DNA of 64,000 nt from Pleomorphomonas sp. T1.2MG-36 (GCF_950100655.1 NZ_CATNLY010000012.1:744001-808000), one strand, 5' to 3'. Positions 52,436 to 61,037 are shown, counted from the stretch's first letter. Numbers and translations: made by a program. The notes: a model not told the origin generated them from the letters alone.

Positions 52436-53706
52436 CCCTGCGTCTGTTGCCCCAGCGCCTTTATCCCGACGCCAGCCGAGTGGTTGTCCGCAACTTCCAG
52501 CTCGCGGGAGAGCCGAGAGGACTAAACCCCACCTCGCAAGCGCGCGCGAGGCGGATTGTCGATACGGTTCAGGCCATGGACAATCGAACCGTCCAGGCCG
52601 AGCTTTCGCTGGTTATGGCCGACTTCGAGACCCGGCACCGCGAAGTTCGCCATTTCTTCGAGGAACGCTATGAAACCATCGCCGCGCACCTGGGCCTCGT
52701 CGAACCGTTGCGCGACGCCGAGCGACTGCTGATCGGCGCTTACTTCTGCCATGAGTATTCCTTCGAGGCAGCGGCCCTGATGAACCCCAGCGTCGTGCCG
52801 CATCCCGACCAGTCGGGCATGGCGCCGGGCGAGGTGCGCTTCCTGCTATCGCTCAGGGCGGTCGGGGAAGGGCACATCTCCTCCATCACCTTCCGCGAGG
52901 GGGTCCTTTCCGATCAAGGCGATCTGCAACTCACCGAGGACAGCCCCTTCGCCGTCGCGTCCAGGCCGGAGATCGGCGAGGACGGACGGGTGTGGGCCGT
53001 CCGCGAGGGCGAGGGACCGCTCGACGAAACCGTGCTGCTGCCGGTTACCTCGGCTCAACGAAACGGTCTCGAGGATCTGCGTCTCGTCCACTTCACCGAC
53101 CCCGACGAGGGCTCTCTCTGGTATGGCACCTACACCGCCTTCAGCGGTCAGGCGATCGCTTCGGAGTTCTTGATTACCCGCGACTTCCGGCGCTTCGAGC
53201 TGAGGCCCCTGTCTGGGCCGGCAGCCCGAAACAAGGGCATGGCCCTGTTCCCCCGCAAGATCGGCGACAGCTACACGATGCTGGGGCGGCAAGACAACGA
53301 GAACCTGTTCCTCATCCGATCGGACAACCTTTTCGAATGGGGCGAAGGCGAGCGCATCGCCGGGCCGCTGCACCCCTGGGAGCTTCTCCAGATCGGCAAC
53401 TGCGGATCGCCCATCGAAATCGACGAGGGGTGGCTCGTGCTGACGCACGGCGTTGGCCCCATGCGGAAGTATGCGATCGGCGCCATGCTGCTCGACAAGG
53501 ACGACCCGGCCCGCGTGCTTGGCCGCTCGCGCGTGCCTCTGCTATCGCCGTCCGACGCCGAGCGTGAAGGTTATGTGCCCAATGTGGTCTATACCTGCGG
53601 GGCGATGGCCCATGCCGGGCGTCTCTTCATTCCCTATGGCATCGCGGACAGCGCGGTGGGGTTTGCCAGCATAGGGATCGAGGACCTGCTAGCCTCGCTT
53701 GGATGA
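52432..53706 (+). CDS. GH130-family glycoside phosphorylase or hydrolase
   Basis: 424-residue five-bladed beta-propeller protein of family GH130, whose known members are beta-mannoside phosphorylases or beta-1,2-mannosidases. The residue pair in LEDLRLVHFTD matches the family EDPR acid position; KGMALFPRKIGDSYTMLGRQDNEN and GNCGSPIEIDEGWLVLTHGVG are family blocks with the phosphate-binding His region. The first 140 residues form an extra alpha-helical part (RRIVDTVQAMDNRTV, HREVRHFFEERYETI). Overlaps the glycosyltransferase by ATGA. Confidence 0.85.
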   Translation: MTLRLLPQRLYPDASRVVVRNFQLAGEPRGLNPTSQARARRIVDTVQAMDNRTVQAELSLVMADFETRHREVRHFFEERYETIAAHLGLVEPLRDAERLLIGAYFCHEYSFEAAALMNPSVVPHPDQSGMAPGEVRFLLSLRAVGEGHISSITFREGVLSDQGDLQLTEDSPFAVASRPEIGEDGRVWAVREGEGPLDETVLLPVTSAQRNGLEDLRLVHFTDPDEGSLWYGTYTAFSGQAIASEFLITRDFRRFELRPLSGPAARNKGMALFPRKIGDSYTMLGRQDNENLFLIRSDNLFEWGEGERIAGPLHPWELLQIGNCGSPIEIDEGWLVLTHGVGPMRKYAIGAMLLDKDDPARVLGRSRVPLLSPSDAEREGYVPNVVYTCGAMAHAGRLFIPYGIADSAVGFASIGIEDLLASLG

Positions 53707-53740
53707 TCAAGCCATCCGTCACTGCCTTCGTGAAAAGTGG

Positions 53741-53770
53741 ATGCGCCCTTTCGGGCGCATTTCATTGTTG
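53741..53770 (+). terminator. Terminator after the GH130 gene
   Basis: 8-bp stem ATGCGCCC / GGGCGCAT with a TTTC loop, followed by TTCATTGTTG, a moderate T-rich tract. Confidence 0.7.
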
Positions 53771-53872
53771 TCGGCAGGCATGGTCTTCGACGTTTTTCGG
53801 ACATTATGCCTGCCTCTAATGCCGATGCTGCGATTTCCGACAAGTATTCGAAGAATGCGGTAACTGCACAAC

Positions 53873-53889
53873 CGAGTCGCGTTTACTCG
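53873..53889. promoter_or_regulatory. CGAGT inverted repeat, possible XRE operator
   Basis: CGAGT (53873-53877), seven bases, ACTCG (53885-53889), 136 bp before the XRE start. Low support: only geometry and position. Confidence 0.3.
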
Positions 53890-54024
53890 CATTTGCATGT
53901 GACGCCGTTCCAAGTAAAAGGACACAGACGAACCGCTGCGCCATGGCGACGAGCCTCGAACGGCAATGGCAATCGCGTGAACAGAACCCAGCCCGGACCG
54001 CGGATGCTGGTAGGGAGTGCGTGA

Positions 54025-54456
54025 ATGGAGCCTGATACCGCCAAGAAGAAAGTCCCCAACCCCGCCGACGTCCACGTCGGGACTCGCATCCGCATGCGGC
54101 GCATGATCCTGGGTATCTCGCAGGAAAAGCTCGGCCAGGCGCTCGGCGTGACCTTCCAGCAGGTTCAGAAGTACGAGAAGGGGGCGACCCGCGTCGGTGC
54201 CGGGCGGCTGTTGGCGATAGCCAACTATCTTGGCGTACCGATCGGGTATTTCTTCGAGACCAGCACGTATGACGCCCAAGAGGGGCGAGACACGGGTGGG
54301 GCGGTCGCCTCGGCGCCCGACGAGTTCGATCAGTTCGTGAAGAGCTCGGAAGGCATCAAGCTCAACAACGCCTTCCTCGGCATCAGCGATCCGACCGTTC
54401 GCCGACACCTGCTCGATCTCGTCATCTCCATGTCGCGTGCCAGTCACGACGGCTGA
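54025..54456 (+). CDS. XRE helix-turn-helix regulator (PhrR/PraR-like)
   Basis: 143-residue regulator. N-terminal helix-turn-helix (residues 16-75): GTRIRMRRMILGISQEKLGQALGVTFQQVQKYEKG, then RVGAGRLLAIANYLGVPIGYFFE. This resembles the alphaproteobacterial PhrR/PraR group (acid/stress response and quorum-sensing repressors). The C-terminal half carries a predicted helix after a short Gly/Asp-rich linker. It begins the regulatory cluster; the next gene ends 15 bp later on the opposite strand. Confidence 0.88.
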   Translation: MEPDTAKKKVPNPADVHVGTRIRMRRMILGISQEKLGQALGVTFQQVQKYEKGATRVGAGRLLAIANYLGVPIGYFFETSTYDAQEGRDTGGAVASAPDEFDQFVKSSEGIKLNNAFLGISDPTVRRHLLDLVISMSRASHDG

Positions 54457-54471
54457 ACGATACCGACACGC

Positions 54472-54711
54472 TCAATGGCGACGTCGACGCTCGTCGAGAT
54501 CGACGACGTCCGGATCCGTTTGGAGGGCCAGAAGGCCCGAGAGTTCCGCGTTGGCGAGGCCGAGCAGCAGAGCGGCGGACACGCTGACTTCCCGTGCCTG
54601 CGGCATCAGATAGTCGATCATCGTCATCATCGCCCGGATGTTCATGGGACGATGGACGTCACCGGCATAGGTCTGCTCGTCCATTATGGGGTCGTCGATT
54701 TTAGCGCTCAT
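54472..54711 (-). CDS. Hypothetical protein (79 aa), coupled to the double-GNAT gene
   Basis: Unrecognised small soluble protein. It is largely helical, with a Met-rich segment RPMNIRAMMTMIDYLMPQA followed by REVSVSAALLLGLANAELSGLL and an acidic/basic tail (DPDVVDLDERRRRH). The ATG overlaps the stop of the upstream GNAT gene (ATGA), so it is translated together with it. Could be a partner or inhibitor of that protein. Its core weakly resembles the 57-aa protein at 57117. Confidence 0.75.
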   Translation of the reverse strand: MSAKIDDPIMDEQTYAGDVHRPMNIRAMMTMIDYLMPQAREVSVSAALLLGLANAELSGLLALQTDPDVVDLDERRRRH

Positions 54712-55943
54712 TGATCACCCGATATTCTTTCCAGGATGCCGGGCCGATTCCACTGCCCTTCCGGCCGCACGAGCACGGCGGCGCCGGAGTCCGGCGACAG
54801 CGCGTCCTCGGCCGGAGGAACGACAAGATCGGCCTCGTAGTAGGTTTCGTCGGTCAGGTAGTTGATGCCCGTGCCTTCGCGCAGGACGAAACCGAAGTGC
54901 TGCCAGATGGGAGCGACATTCGCCGCGGTCTGGCCGTAGAAGCGCGTGTAGCCCTTGGTGCGGCAGAGTTCGATGCCCGCCTTCACCAGCTTCAACGCCA
55001 GCCGGCTCTTGCGGAAGCGAGGCAACACGGCCAACCGCTCCAGTTTCACGAACCCCGCAAAGTAGCGAATGCGCAGGCAGCCGGCCGGCTCGTCACCAAC
55101 GAACCCGAGCAGGTGCGTCGCGGTGAGGTCGTTGCCGTCGACATCCTCGGCGAAGGGAATGGACTGTTCTGCAAGGTAGGTGGCCGCCCGGATGGCATGG
55201 ACCATCAGAAGCTGGTTGACGTCGTGAACGACGGTAATGCCGACCGCATTGCGCCGGCCGGTCACGCCAGGGGCACCAGGGTGCCAGGTATCGTAGGGCG
55301 CGCGCGGCATATCGAACTCGTCCTGCCGCTCCTCGTCGGTCAGACGGCGGCAGGTCATGATACCGGGGGCATAGGTGTCGCCGTGCCGGGCGCCCATCGT
55401 GAAGCCGATGCTCTCGAACAGATGACGGGCCTTGTCGTTGGCAGCCTTGCAAAACACCGGCAAACCGCGGAACTTGTCCGATGTCAGGCGCTCCATGACG
55501 AGCGAGATGCCGCCGGCAATCGCCGGGGAGATGTAGATGCCCCAAAAGTAGATGGCGACCGGCTTCTCCCATTGACGGGCGATGAAGCGATCGGCAGGGG
55601 CACCGGTGTCCATGCGACCATCGAAGAGGGCATCGAGGCCATCCTGATTGAGAGACAGGAGACAAACGAAGCCGAGAGGCCCGTTGCCGGCCTTTTCGCG
55701 CCACTGACCGCGACCGATGGCCAGGATGGTGTCGGGATTGCGCGTGTAGATGCGCATGACGGTTTCAAGACTGGCAACCCCTTGAATTTCAGGGGTCGCT
55801 TTTCTCATGAGATCTGCAATAATTTCGCTGGAGGGGCTGAAGACAGAAATGTTCCGGCCGTATTTCGAGTAATCGATACGATCAATGTGGCGGGACGAAT
55901 AGAAATCGGGTGTTTGTTCGTAATTTCGAGCGTGAGAATTCAT
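54708..55943 (-). CDS. Double GNAT-domain protein of unknown substrate
   Basis: 411-residue protein with two acetyltransferase-like halves. The first (about 90-215) has YFWGIYISPAIAGGISLVMERLTSDKF and KARHLFESIGFTMGARHG. The second (about 245-390) has VHAIRAATYLAEQSIPFAEDVDGND, then GCLRIRYFAGFVKLERLAVLPRFRKSRLALKLVKAG; its CoA-binding loop lacks the usual Gly residues (RFRKSRLA for RxxGxG/A). Family-level fold call only. ATG at 55943 with GAGGGG upstream. Divergent from the LysR gene, 107 bp apart. Confidence 0.8.
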   Translation of the reverse strand: MNSHARNYEQTPDFYSSRHIDRIDYSKYGRNISVFSPSSEIIADLMRKATPEIQGVASLETVMRIYTRNPDTILAIGRGQWREKAGNGPLGFVCLLSLNQDGLDALFDGRMDTGAPADRFIARQWEKPVAIYFWGIYISPAIAGGISLVMERLTSDKFRGLPVFCKAANDKARHLFESIGFTMGARHGDTYAPGIMTCRRLTDEERQDEFDMPRAPYDTWHPGAPGVTGRRNAVGITVVHDVNQLLMVHAIRAATYLAEQSIPFAEDVDGNDLTATHLLGFVGDEPAGCLRIRYFAGFVKLERLAVLPRFRKSRLALKLVKAGIELCRTKGYTRFYGQTAANVAPIWQHFGFVLREGTGINYLTDETYYEADLVVPPAEDALSPDSGAAVLVRPEGQWNRPGILERISGDQ

Positions 55944-56050
55944 TGTTCCCCTCGTTCTCAATGAGCACATCCCATTTCAATCTGGATTTAAGCGTAGCCA
56001 ATTCGGAGGCTGTTCCGTGCATCCGATTTTGACGCGGGGTGGTGAGGTAG

Positions 56051-57064
56051 ATGGAACACGGTGATGGACCGGCCGAACTGGATATCAACTGGGATGACGT
56101 CCGCGTATTCCTGCTGGTTGCGCGACTCTCCAGCTTCCGGGCGGCGTCGTTGGAAAGCGGCGTGTCCGTCAACGCATTGCGTCGCCGCATCGAAACACTC
56201 GAGCACAAGATCAACGCCGTATTGCTGACCCGTTCGGCGAAGGGGGTCGAACTCACCGAAGAAGGACGCAAGGTGGAGGAAACGGCGCAGGCGATGCTAG
56301 AGCAGGCGCGCGCGCTTGCCCGCCTGTCGTCACGTTCCAAGCGCGGCCTTCGGGCCACGGTTCGGGTGGGAGCCACCGAAGGGCTCGGCGCCTTCTGGCT
56401 GGTTCCCCGGTTGGTGGATCTGTTCGAGCGCGCACCGGGGATCCAGGTCGATTTCCGCAACGACATGCGCGTGCCCGACGTGTCCGGACTGGAGGTGGAC
56501 ATCGCGGTCCAGCTCGAACGGCCGGCGGACGAGGAGTTGAAGGTGGTCCGCCTCGGCTGGCTTCACATCGTCCTGTTCGCCTCCGGCGACTACATCTCCC
56601 GCAATGGCATCATCGAGACGTCACAGGACATTCCCCGCCACCGCTTCATCGAGATCAGCGCTCCTCAGATCCAGAGCGGGGCACTCAAGGACGAACTGCC
56701 GGAAGACGACACTCGCAGCTTCGTCGCCTTGCGGGTCAACACCGCGTCGGCACAGGTCCTGGCCGCGACGCATGGCGCCGGCGTGACGGCTCTGCCGACC
56801 TACGCCCGGCTGGTGACCCATAAGCTGCACCACGTCGCCCGCGAATACATGCTGAAGCGGGATATCTGGCTCTGCTATCATCCTGATATCGTGGAATTTC
56901 GCCATATGAGGCAGACCATCGACTGGATCAAGGCTTCGTTCGATCAGGAGAAATACCCCTGGTTCGGAGAGGATTACCTCCCTCCGGACGAGATCGATCG
57001 TCTGGCGGCAAAGCGAGGGCTTGGCACCCTCTTTTCCGGCTTCAAGGACGAGCATAAGCTGTAG
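56051..57064 (+). CDS. LysR-type transcriptional regulator
   Basis: 337-residue regulator. N-terminal winged helix (residues 12-75): NWDDVRVFLLVARLSSFRAASLESGVSVNALRRRIETLEHKIN, then the linker helix VEETAQAMLEQARALARLS and an effector domain from RATVRVGATEGLGAFWLVPRLVD. The C-terminus is about 30 residues longer than usual (ending GTLFSGFKDEHKL). Divergent arrangement with the GNAT gene over 107 bp suggests that it controls that operon and itself. Confidence 0.88.
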   Translation: MEHGDGPAELDINWDDVRVFLLVARLSSFRAASLESGVSVNALRRRIETLEHKINAVLLTRSAKGVELTEEGRKVEETAQAMLEQARALARLSSRSKRGLRATVRVGATEGLGAFWLVPRLVDLFERAPGIQVDFRNDMRVPDVSGLEVDIAVQLERPADEELKVVRLGWLHIVLFASGDYISRNGIIETSQDIPRHRFIEISAPQIQSGALKDELPEDDTRSFVALRVNTASAQVLAATHGAGVTALPTYARLVTHKLHHVAREYMLKRDIWLCYHPDIVEFRHMRQTIDWIKASFDQEKYPWFGEDYLPPDEIDRLAAKRGLGTLFSGFKDEHKL

Positions 57065-57116
57065 GGCAGGTACCGAGGACGATGTCGCATCGTCTCGAGC
57101 ATCTTCGGAGATGGCG

Positions 57117-57290
57117 ATGGATGAGAAAGCTTTGACACTCAGCCACGAACTGCCCCGCCTTATCGAAGCGGCAAAGGCCCTCGAAGCTTCGGTACTCGTC
57201 ATGCTCCTCATGTCTGCCGAGCAGGAGCTTAAAAAGCAGCGCTCCGAACAGCATCAACCCCCGGAAAACGCGCCACCCGACCCCTTCTGA
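57117..57290 (+). CDS. Small hypothetical protein (57 aa)
   Basis: Unrecognised. A helical core (HELPRLIEAAKALEASVLVMLLMSAEQELKKQRSEQ) is followed by a Pro-rich tail (PPENAPPDPF). No signal peptide. Start at the second of two in-frame ATGs because GGAG lies 6 nt before it. Lies 52 bp after the LysR gene and may be co-transcribed with it. Similar pattern to part of the 79-aa protein. Confidence 0.55.
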   Translation: MDEKALTLSHELPRLIEAAKALEASVLVMLLMSAEQELKKQRSEQHQPPENAPPDPF

Positions 57291-57569
57291 GCCCTTGGGT
57301 CCGGCGGGTATGGCCGCGTTCGTGTCCTTCGGCGAGGCCGGCGGGTCGATTGCGGGTCGACCACATTCCATTTCCTGAATATAATTGCGTGCCAACCTGT
57401 TGGCGGGGCGTTCGGCAGCCCCACTTTAAGACCAGTGCCCATTTTCCGAAATCGTTTTGTGACGAGCCGCAGGCCTGTTAAAGCTGAGACCAATTCGCAA
57501 GTAGGCGAGCCTGTTCTTGCCCTAACGGATTGGACTGCGCCTCGCTTCGTTTCCCTTCGCGAGTAAAAC

Positions 57570-59261
57570 ATGTCCGATAGTCGCCTCTCGACGAAATCCC
57601 TCGCCAAGTCCCCCACCGGCATCTCCGGCTTCGACGACCTCACGCTCGGCGGTCTTCCCAAGGGACGGCCGACGCTCGTCTGCGGCACCGCCGGGTGCGG
57701 CAAGACGCTTTTCGCAGCGACCTTTCTTGTTCATGGCGCGCGTGAGCTCGACGAGCCCGGCGTTTTCGTCAGCTTCGAGGAGCGCCCGAGCGATATTATC
57801 GAGAACGTGGCATCGCTCGGCTTCGACCTTGACGTGCTGATCGAGACAGAGAAGGTGGTCATCGAGCACATCGCGGTCGATCCGTCGGAAGTGGCTGAGA
57901 TCGGCGACTTCGACCTCGAAGGACTGTTCCTGCGTCTGGAACTTGCCATCGACTCCATCGGTGCCAAACGGGTGGTCCTCGACACGATCGAGAGCCTTTT
58001 TTCGGCCTTCACCAACCAGGCCGTTCTGCGTGCGGAAATCCGCCGCCTGTTCGACTGGCTGAAGGATCGCGGCCTCACGACGGTCATCACCGGCGAGCGG
58101 GGCGACGGAGCGCTGACCCGGCAGGGGTTGGAGGAATACGTCTCGGACTGCGTCCTGCTGCTGGATCACCGCGTCCAAAACCAGATTTCGACGCGACGGC
58201 TCCGGATCGTGAAGTACCGTGGCTCCAGTCATGGAACCAATGAGTACCCGTTCCTGATCGATCAGGGCGGCTTCTCGGTGCTGCCGGTCTCCTCGCTCGG
58301 CCTCAATCACCGGGTATTCGACGAGCGGGTGAGCACGGGCGTCGCCGATCTCGACGCCATGGTGGGAGGTGGCGGCTTTCATCGCGGGTCGAGCATTCTC
58401 ATTTCCGGCGTGGCCGGCTCGGGAAAATCGTCCCTTGCGGCGTGCTTCGTGGACGCGGCCTGCAAAGCGGGTCAGAAGGCCCTTTATTTCTCTTTCGAGG
58501 AGTCGCAGGACCAGACGGTTCGCAACATGCGCTCGCTGGGCATCGACCTCGGAAAGCACATCGCCGATGACAAGCTGAGATATGTGGCGGCGCGCCCAAC
58601 GTTCTACAGCCTTGAAATGCATCTCGCGCTGATGCTGCGGGAAGCGTTGGCATTCCGCCCGGATGTCTTCGTTCTCGATCCTTTGTCGGCCTTCACCGAA
58701 ACCGGGGACCGGACGGAAGTGCACGCCATGCTGCTGCGCATCGTCGACTTTCTGAAGTCGGAAGGCATTACCGGGGTTCTGACCCATCTCACCCAGAGCG
58801 GGCAGACGGTGATCGAAACCGAGTCCGGACTTTCCTCGCTGATGGACGCCTGGATCCTGCTGCTCAACCGCGAGTCCAACGGCGAGTTCAACCGAGAGCT
58901 CTACCTGCTCAAGGCGCGTGGCCTCCGCCACTCCAACCAGGTGCGGGAGTTCGTGATGGAGGAGGATGGCATCCGTCTCGTGTTGCCCTACGTTGGCCAA
59001 GGCCAAGCCCTGACCGGGGCGGCGAGACGCATAGCAGAGGCCGAAGAGCGGCGACGGGAACAGCGGCGCGAGATCGAGGCCGAGAAGGCTCAGCATTTGA
59101 TCGAGCAGCGACGGCGGCGCACGCTGGCTCAAATCGAGGTTCTACGGTCCGAACTGGAAGCCGACGAGGCCGAACTGCAGGGGCTCGTGCAATTGGAAAC
59201 GGATCGCCGCACACAAATTGAGACGGATGAAGCCGAGATGCGCAGATCTCGCGGCAACTGA
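57570..59261 (+). CDS. kaiC: KaiC-family tandem RecA ATPase
   Basis: 563-residue protein with CI and CII RecA domains. Walker A motifs GTAGCGKT (39-46) and GVAGSGKSS (280-288); catalytic Glu pairs FEERP (69-73) and FEESQ (309-313). The CII phosphosite position of cyanobacterial KaiC (Ser431/Thr432) corresponds to Ser422-Ser423 in GLSSLMDAWI, so it may autophosphorylate on two Ser. A C-terminal coiled coil (485-563, AEERRREQRREIEAEK) replaces the A-loop region and may bind the downstream partner. No kaiA nearby, as is usual outside cyanobacteria. Confidence 0.93.
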   Translation: MSDSRLSTKSLAKSPTGISGFDDLTLGGLPKGRPTLVCGTAGCGKTLFAATFLVHGARELDEPGVFVSFEERPSDIIENVASLGFDLDVLIETEKVVIEHIAVDPSEVAEIGDFDLEGLFLRLELAIDSIGAKRVVLDTIESLFSAFTNQAVLRAEIRRLFDWLKDRGLTTVITGERGDGALTRQGLEEYVSDCVLLLDHRVQNQISTRRLRIVKYRGSSHGTNEYPFLIDQGGFSVLPVSSLGLNHRVFDERVSTGVADLDAMVGGGGFHRGSSILISGVAGSGKSSLAACFVDAACKAGQKALYFSFEESQDQTVRNMRSLGIDLGKHIADDKLRYVAARPTFYSLEMHLALMLREALAFRPDVFVLDPLSAFTETGDRTEVHAMLLRIVDFLKSEGITGVLTHLTQSGQTVIETESGLSSLMDAWILLLNRESNGEFNRELYLLKARGLRHSNQVREFVMEEDGIRLVLPYVGQGQALTGAARRIAEAEERRREQRREIEAEKAQHLIEQRRRRTLAQIEVLRSELEADEAELQGLVQLETDRRTQIETDEAEMRRSRGN

Positions 59262-59267
59262 TAGGGA

Positions 59268-59558
59268 ATGTCGATGTCGACGGAAGAGGCCTCCACGCGC
59301 AAGCTGATCCTTTATGTTGCGGGCGAAACCCCCAAGTCCCTGGCAGCCATCTCGAACCTCGAGCGTATCTGCCGGGAACATCTGCCTGGAAAGTATCGAA
59401 TTGAGGTCATCGACCTCAAGAAGAACCCGCAACTCGCCCGCGAGCACAAGATCGTGGCGATTCCCACTCTCGTCAGAGAGTTGCCCATTCCCATCCGAAA
59501 GATTATCGGCGATCTTTCCGATGAGCAGAAGGTTCTGATCAACCTCAAGGTCGAATGA
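59268..59558 (+). CDS. kaiB: KaiB
   Basis: 96-residue thioredoxin-like clock protein: KLILYVAGETPKSLAAISNLERICREHLPGKYRIEVIDLKKNP and AREHKIVAIPTLVRELPIPIRKIIGDLSD are the family hallmarks (the fold-switching core). Starts 6 bp after kaiC with AGGGA before the ATG; a second ATG two codons later could also be used. It ends overlapping the kinase gene (ATGATG). Confidence 0.95.
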   Translation: MSMSTEEASTRKLILYVAGETPKSLAAISNLERICREHLPGKYRIEVIDLKKNPQLAREHKIVAIPTLVRELPIPIRKIIGDLSDEQKVLINLKVE

Positions 59559-61036
59559 TGCGGAACTCTCAGGAACAGGCGCTGCAAAGCCTCATCGACG
59601 ACCTCAGGCAGCGGGCGGCCGAGGCCGAGGAGACGCTGGCCGCCATTCGCGACGGCAGTGTGGACGCCGTGGTGGTCGGAGGGGAAGGCAAGGACGAGGT
59701 TCTCGTCATCGGCGACGACGCCTCGGCGTTCAGAAACTTCATGGAGGCCATGGAGCCCGGTGCGGTCGCCGTCGATTCCGCCGGACGCCTTCTCTATTCG
59801 AATGCCCGCTTCCGTCAGATCTTCGCCGAGGACTGGGATCGCTTGAAGGGCAAGCTCCTCTCCGAGATCCTTCCCGGGCCGGCGTCGCAACTCATCGGCC
59901 GACTGGTCAGCCCCGACAGTCACGATGCGGCGCCCGTTTCGGTGTCCTTCCTTGAGCGAGGCGTCGAACGCAACTACCTCGTTTCCGCCCGCCCCGTGCA
60001 TCTCGGAACGGTGCGCGGCTTTGCCGTCACCTTCTCCGACCTGACCGAACGCGTCCGTGCCGAAGCGGCGGAGCGAGCGCAACGGATCGCCAATGCGATC
60101 ATCGCCTCGGCGAACGAGGCGGTCATCGTCTGCGACCGCACGCTCACCATCACCCACGCCAACTTCGCCGCCGAGGCGCTGTCGACCGAGAAGCTGGTGG
60201 GCACACGGCTCGATGCGGCAATTCCGCTCAAGTTTCCCGATGCGACCGGCATCCTGGAGATCGGCGAGCTGGTCGAGTCCTCGCTCTCCGGAACGCCGCT
60301 TCGCAGCATCGAAGCCTTCGCTCCCATGTCGCCCGGCGCGCGGGACGTTCTCGTCAGCGCCGCGCCGCTCAACATATCGGACGACGGGCCCGAAGGCTGC
60401 GTGCTGACCCTGGTCGACCTCTCCCAGCGCAAGAAGGACGAGCGGCAGATGCATCTGCTGATGCGCGAGCTCGACCATCGCGTCAAGAACACCTTGGCGC
60501 TGGTGCTGTCGATCAGCAAACGCACGGCCGCCAGCGAGGAAACGCTGGAAGGGTTTCAAGGGTCGTTCAGCGGCCGCATCGAGGCCCTCGCGGCCACCCA
60601 CAACCTGCTCGCCGGCGCCTCCTGGGAGAGCCTGTCGCTGCGCCAGATCTTCAGCGCCGAGGTATCGCCCTATACGGAAACCAGCAGCGACCGCATCAAC
60701 ATCACCGGCGCCGATCTCAGCCTCTATCCGCGTGCCGCCATCGCGCTGGGCCTGATCTTCCACGAACTCGCAACCAACGCGACCAAATACGGGGCGCTAT
60801 CGGCGGAAACGGGCTCAATCGACCTGGAAATTCACCCCAAAACGGATGCGCCCTACGTCGAGGTAACGTGGACGGAGAAGGACGGACCGCCGGTGAAGTC
60901 CTTCTCCCGCAAGGGTTTCGGGCATACCGTCATCGCGCGGAGCCTCTCCTACTCGCCACATGGCGGCACTACGCTGGACTTCGAGCCGACAGGCGTCATC
61001 TGCCGCATCCGGATTCCAGTATCGGACGTGGCGTAA
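59555..61036 (+). CDS. PAS-PAS HRxxN histidine kinase linked to KaiBC
   Basis: 493-residue soluble kinase. A conserved N-terminal coil (ETLAAIRDGSVDAVVVGGEGKDEVLV) is followed by two PAS domains (about 60-165 and 172-290) and the phosphoacceptor box MRELDHRVKNTLALVLSISKRT with His308 in the HRxxN signature. The ATP domain is intact: FHELATNATKYGALSAETG and GFGHTVIARSLSYS. Translationally coupled to kaiB, so it is the probable clock output or input kinase. PhyR is a plausible target because HRxxN kinases serve PhyR. Confidence 0.92.
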   Translation: MMRNSQEQALQSLIDDLRQRAAEAEETLAAIRDGSVDAVVVGGEGKDEVLVIGDDASAFRNFMEAMEPGAVAVDSAGRLLYSNARFRQIFAEDWDRLKGKLLSEILPGPASQLIGRLVSPDSHDAAPVSVSFLERGVERNYLVSARPVHLGTVRGFAVTFSDLTERVRAEAAERAQRIANAIIASANEAVIVCDRTLTITHANFAAEALSTEKLVGTRLDAAIPLKFPDATGILEIGELVESSLSGTPLRSIEAFAPMSPGARDVLVSAAPLNISDDGPEGCVLTLVDLSQRKKDERQMHLLMRELDHRVKNTLALVLSISKRTAASEETLEGFQGSFSGRIEALAATHNLLAGASWESLSLRQIFSAEVSPYTETSSDRINITGADLSLYPRAAIALGLIFHELATNATKYGALSAETGSIDLEIHPKTDAPYVEVTWTEKDGPPVKSFSRKGFGHTVIARSLSYSPHGGTTLDFEPTGVICRIRIPVSDVA

Positions 61037-61037
61037 A

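Larger units (their letters stand above)
53707..54024. other. 318-bp region before the XRE gene
   Basis: Holds the GH130 terminator (listed), an inverted repeat GGCAGGCAT / ATGCCTGCC (53773-53781, 53806-53814) with a 24-nt loop, and a shorter repeat CGAGT-N7-ACTCG (53873-53889) about 140 bp before the XRE start that could be an autoregulatory operator. No gene seen. Confidence 0.6.

Noticed and set aside
57522..59132. 536-codon minus-strand frame opposite kaiC
   Set aside because: kaiC is complete and coupled to kaiB; the opposite frame has no ribosome site and shadow-like composition.
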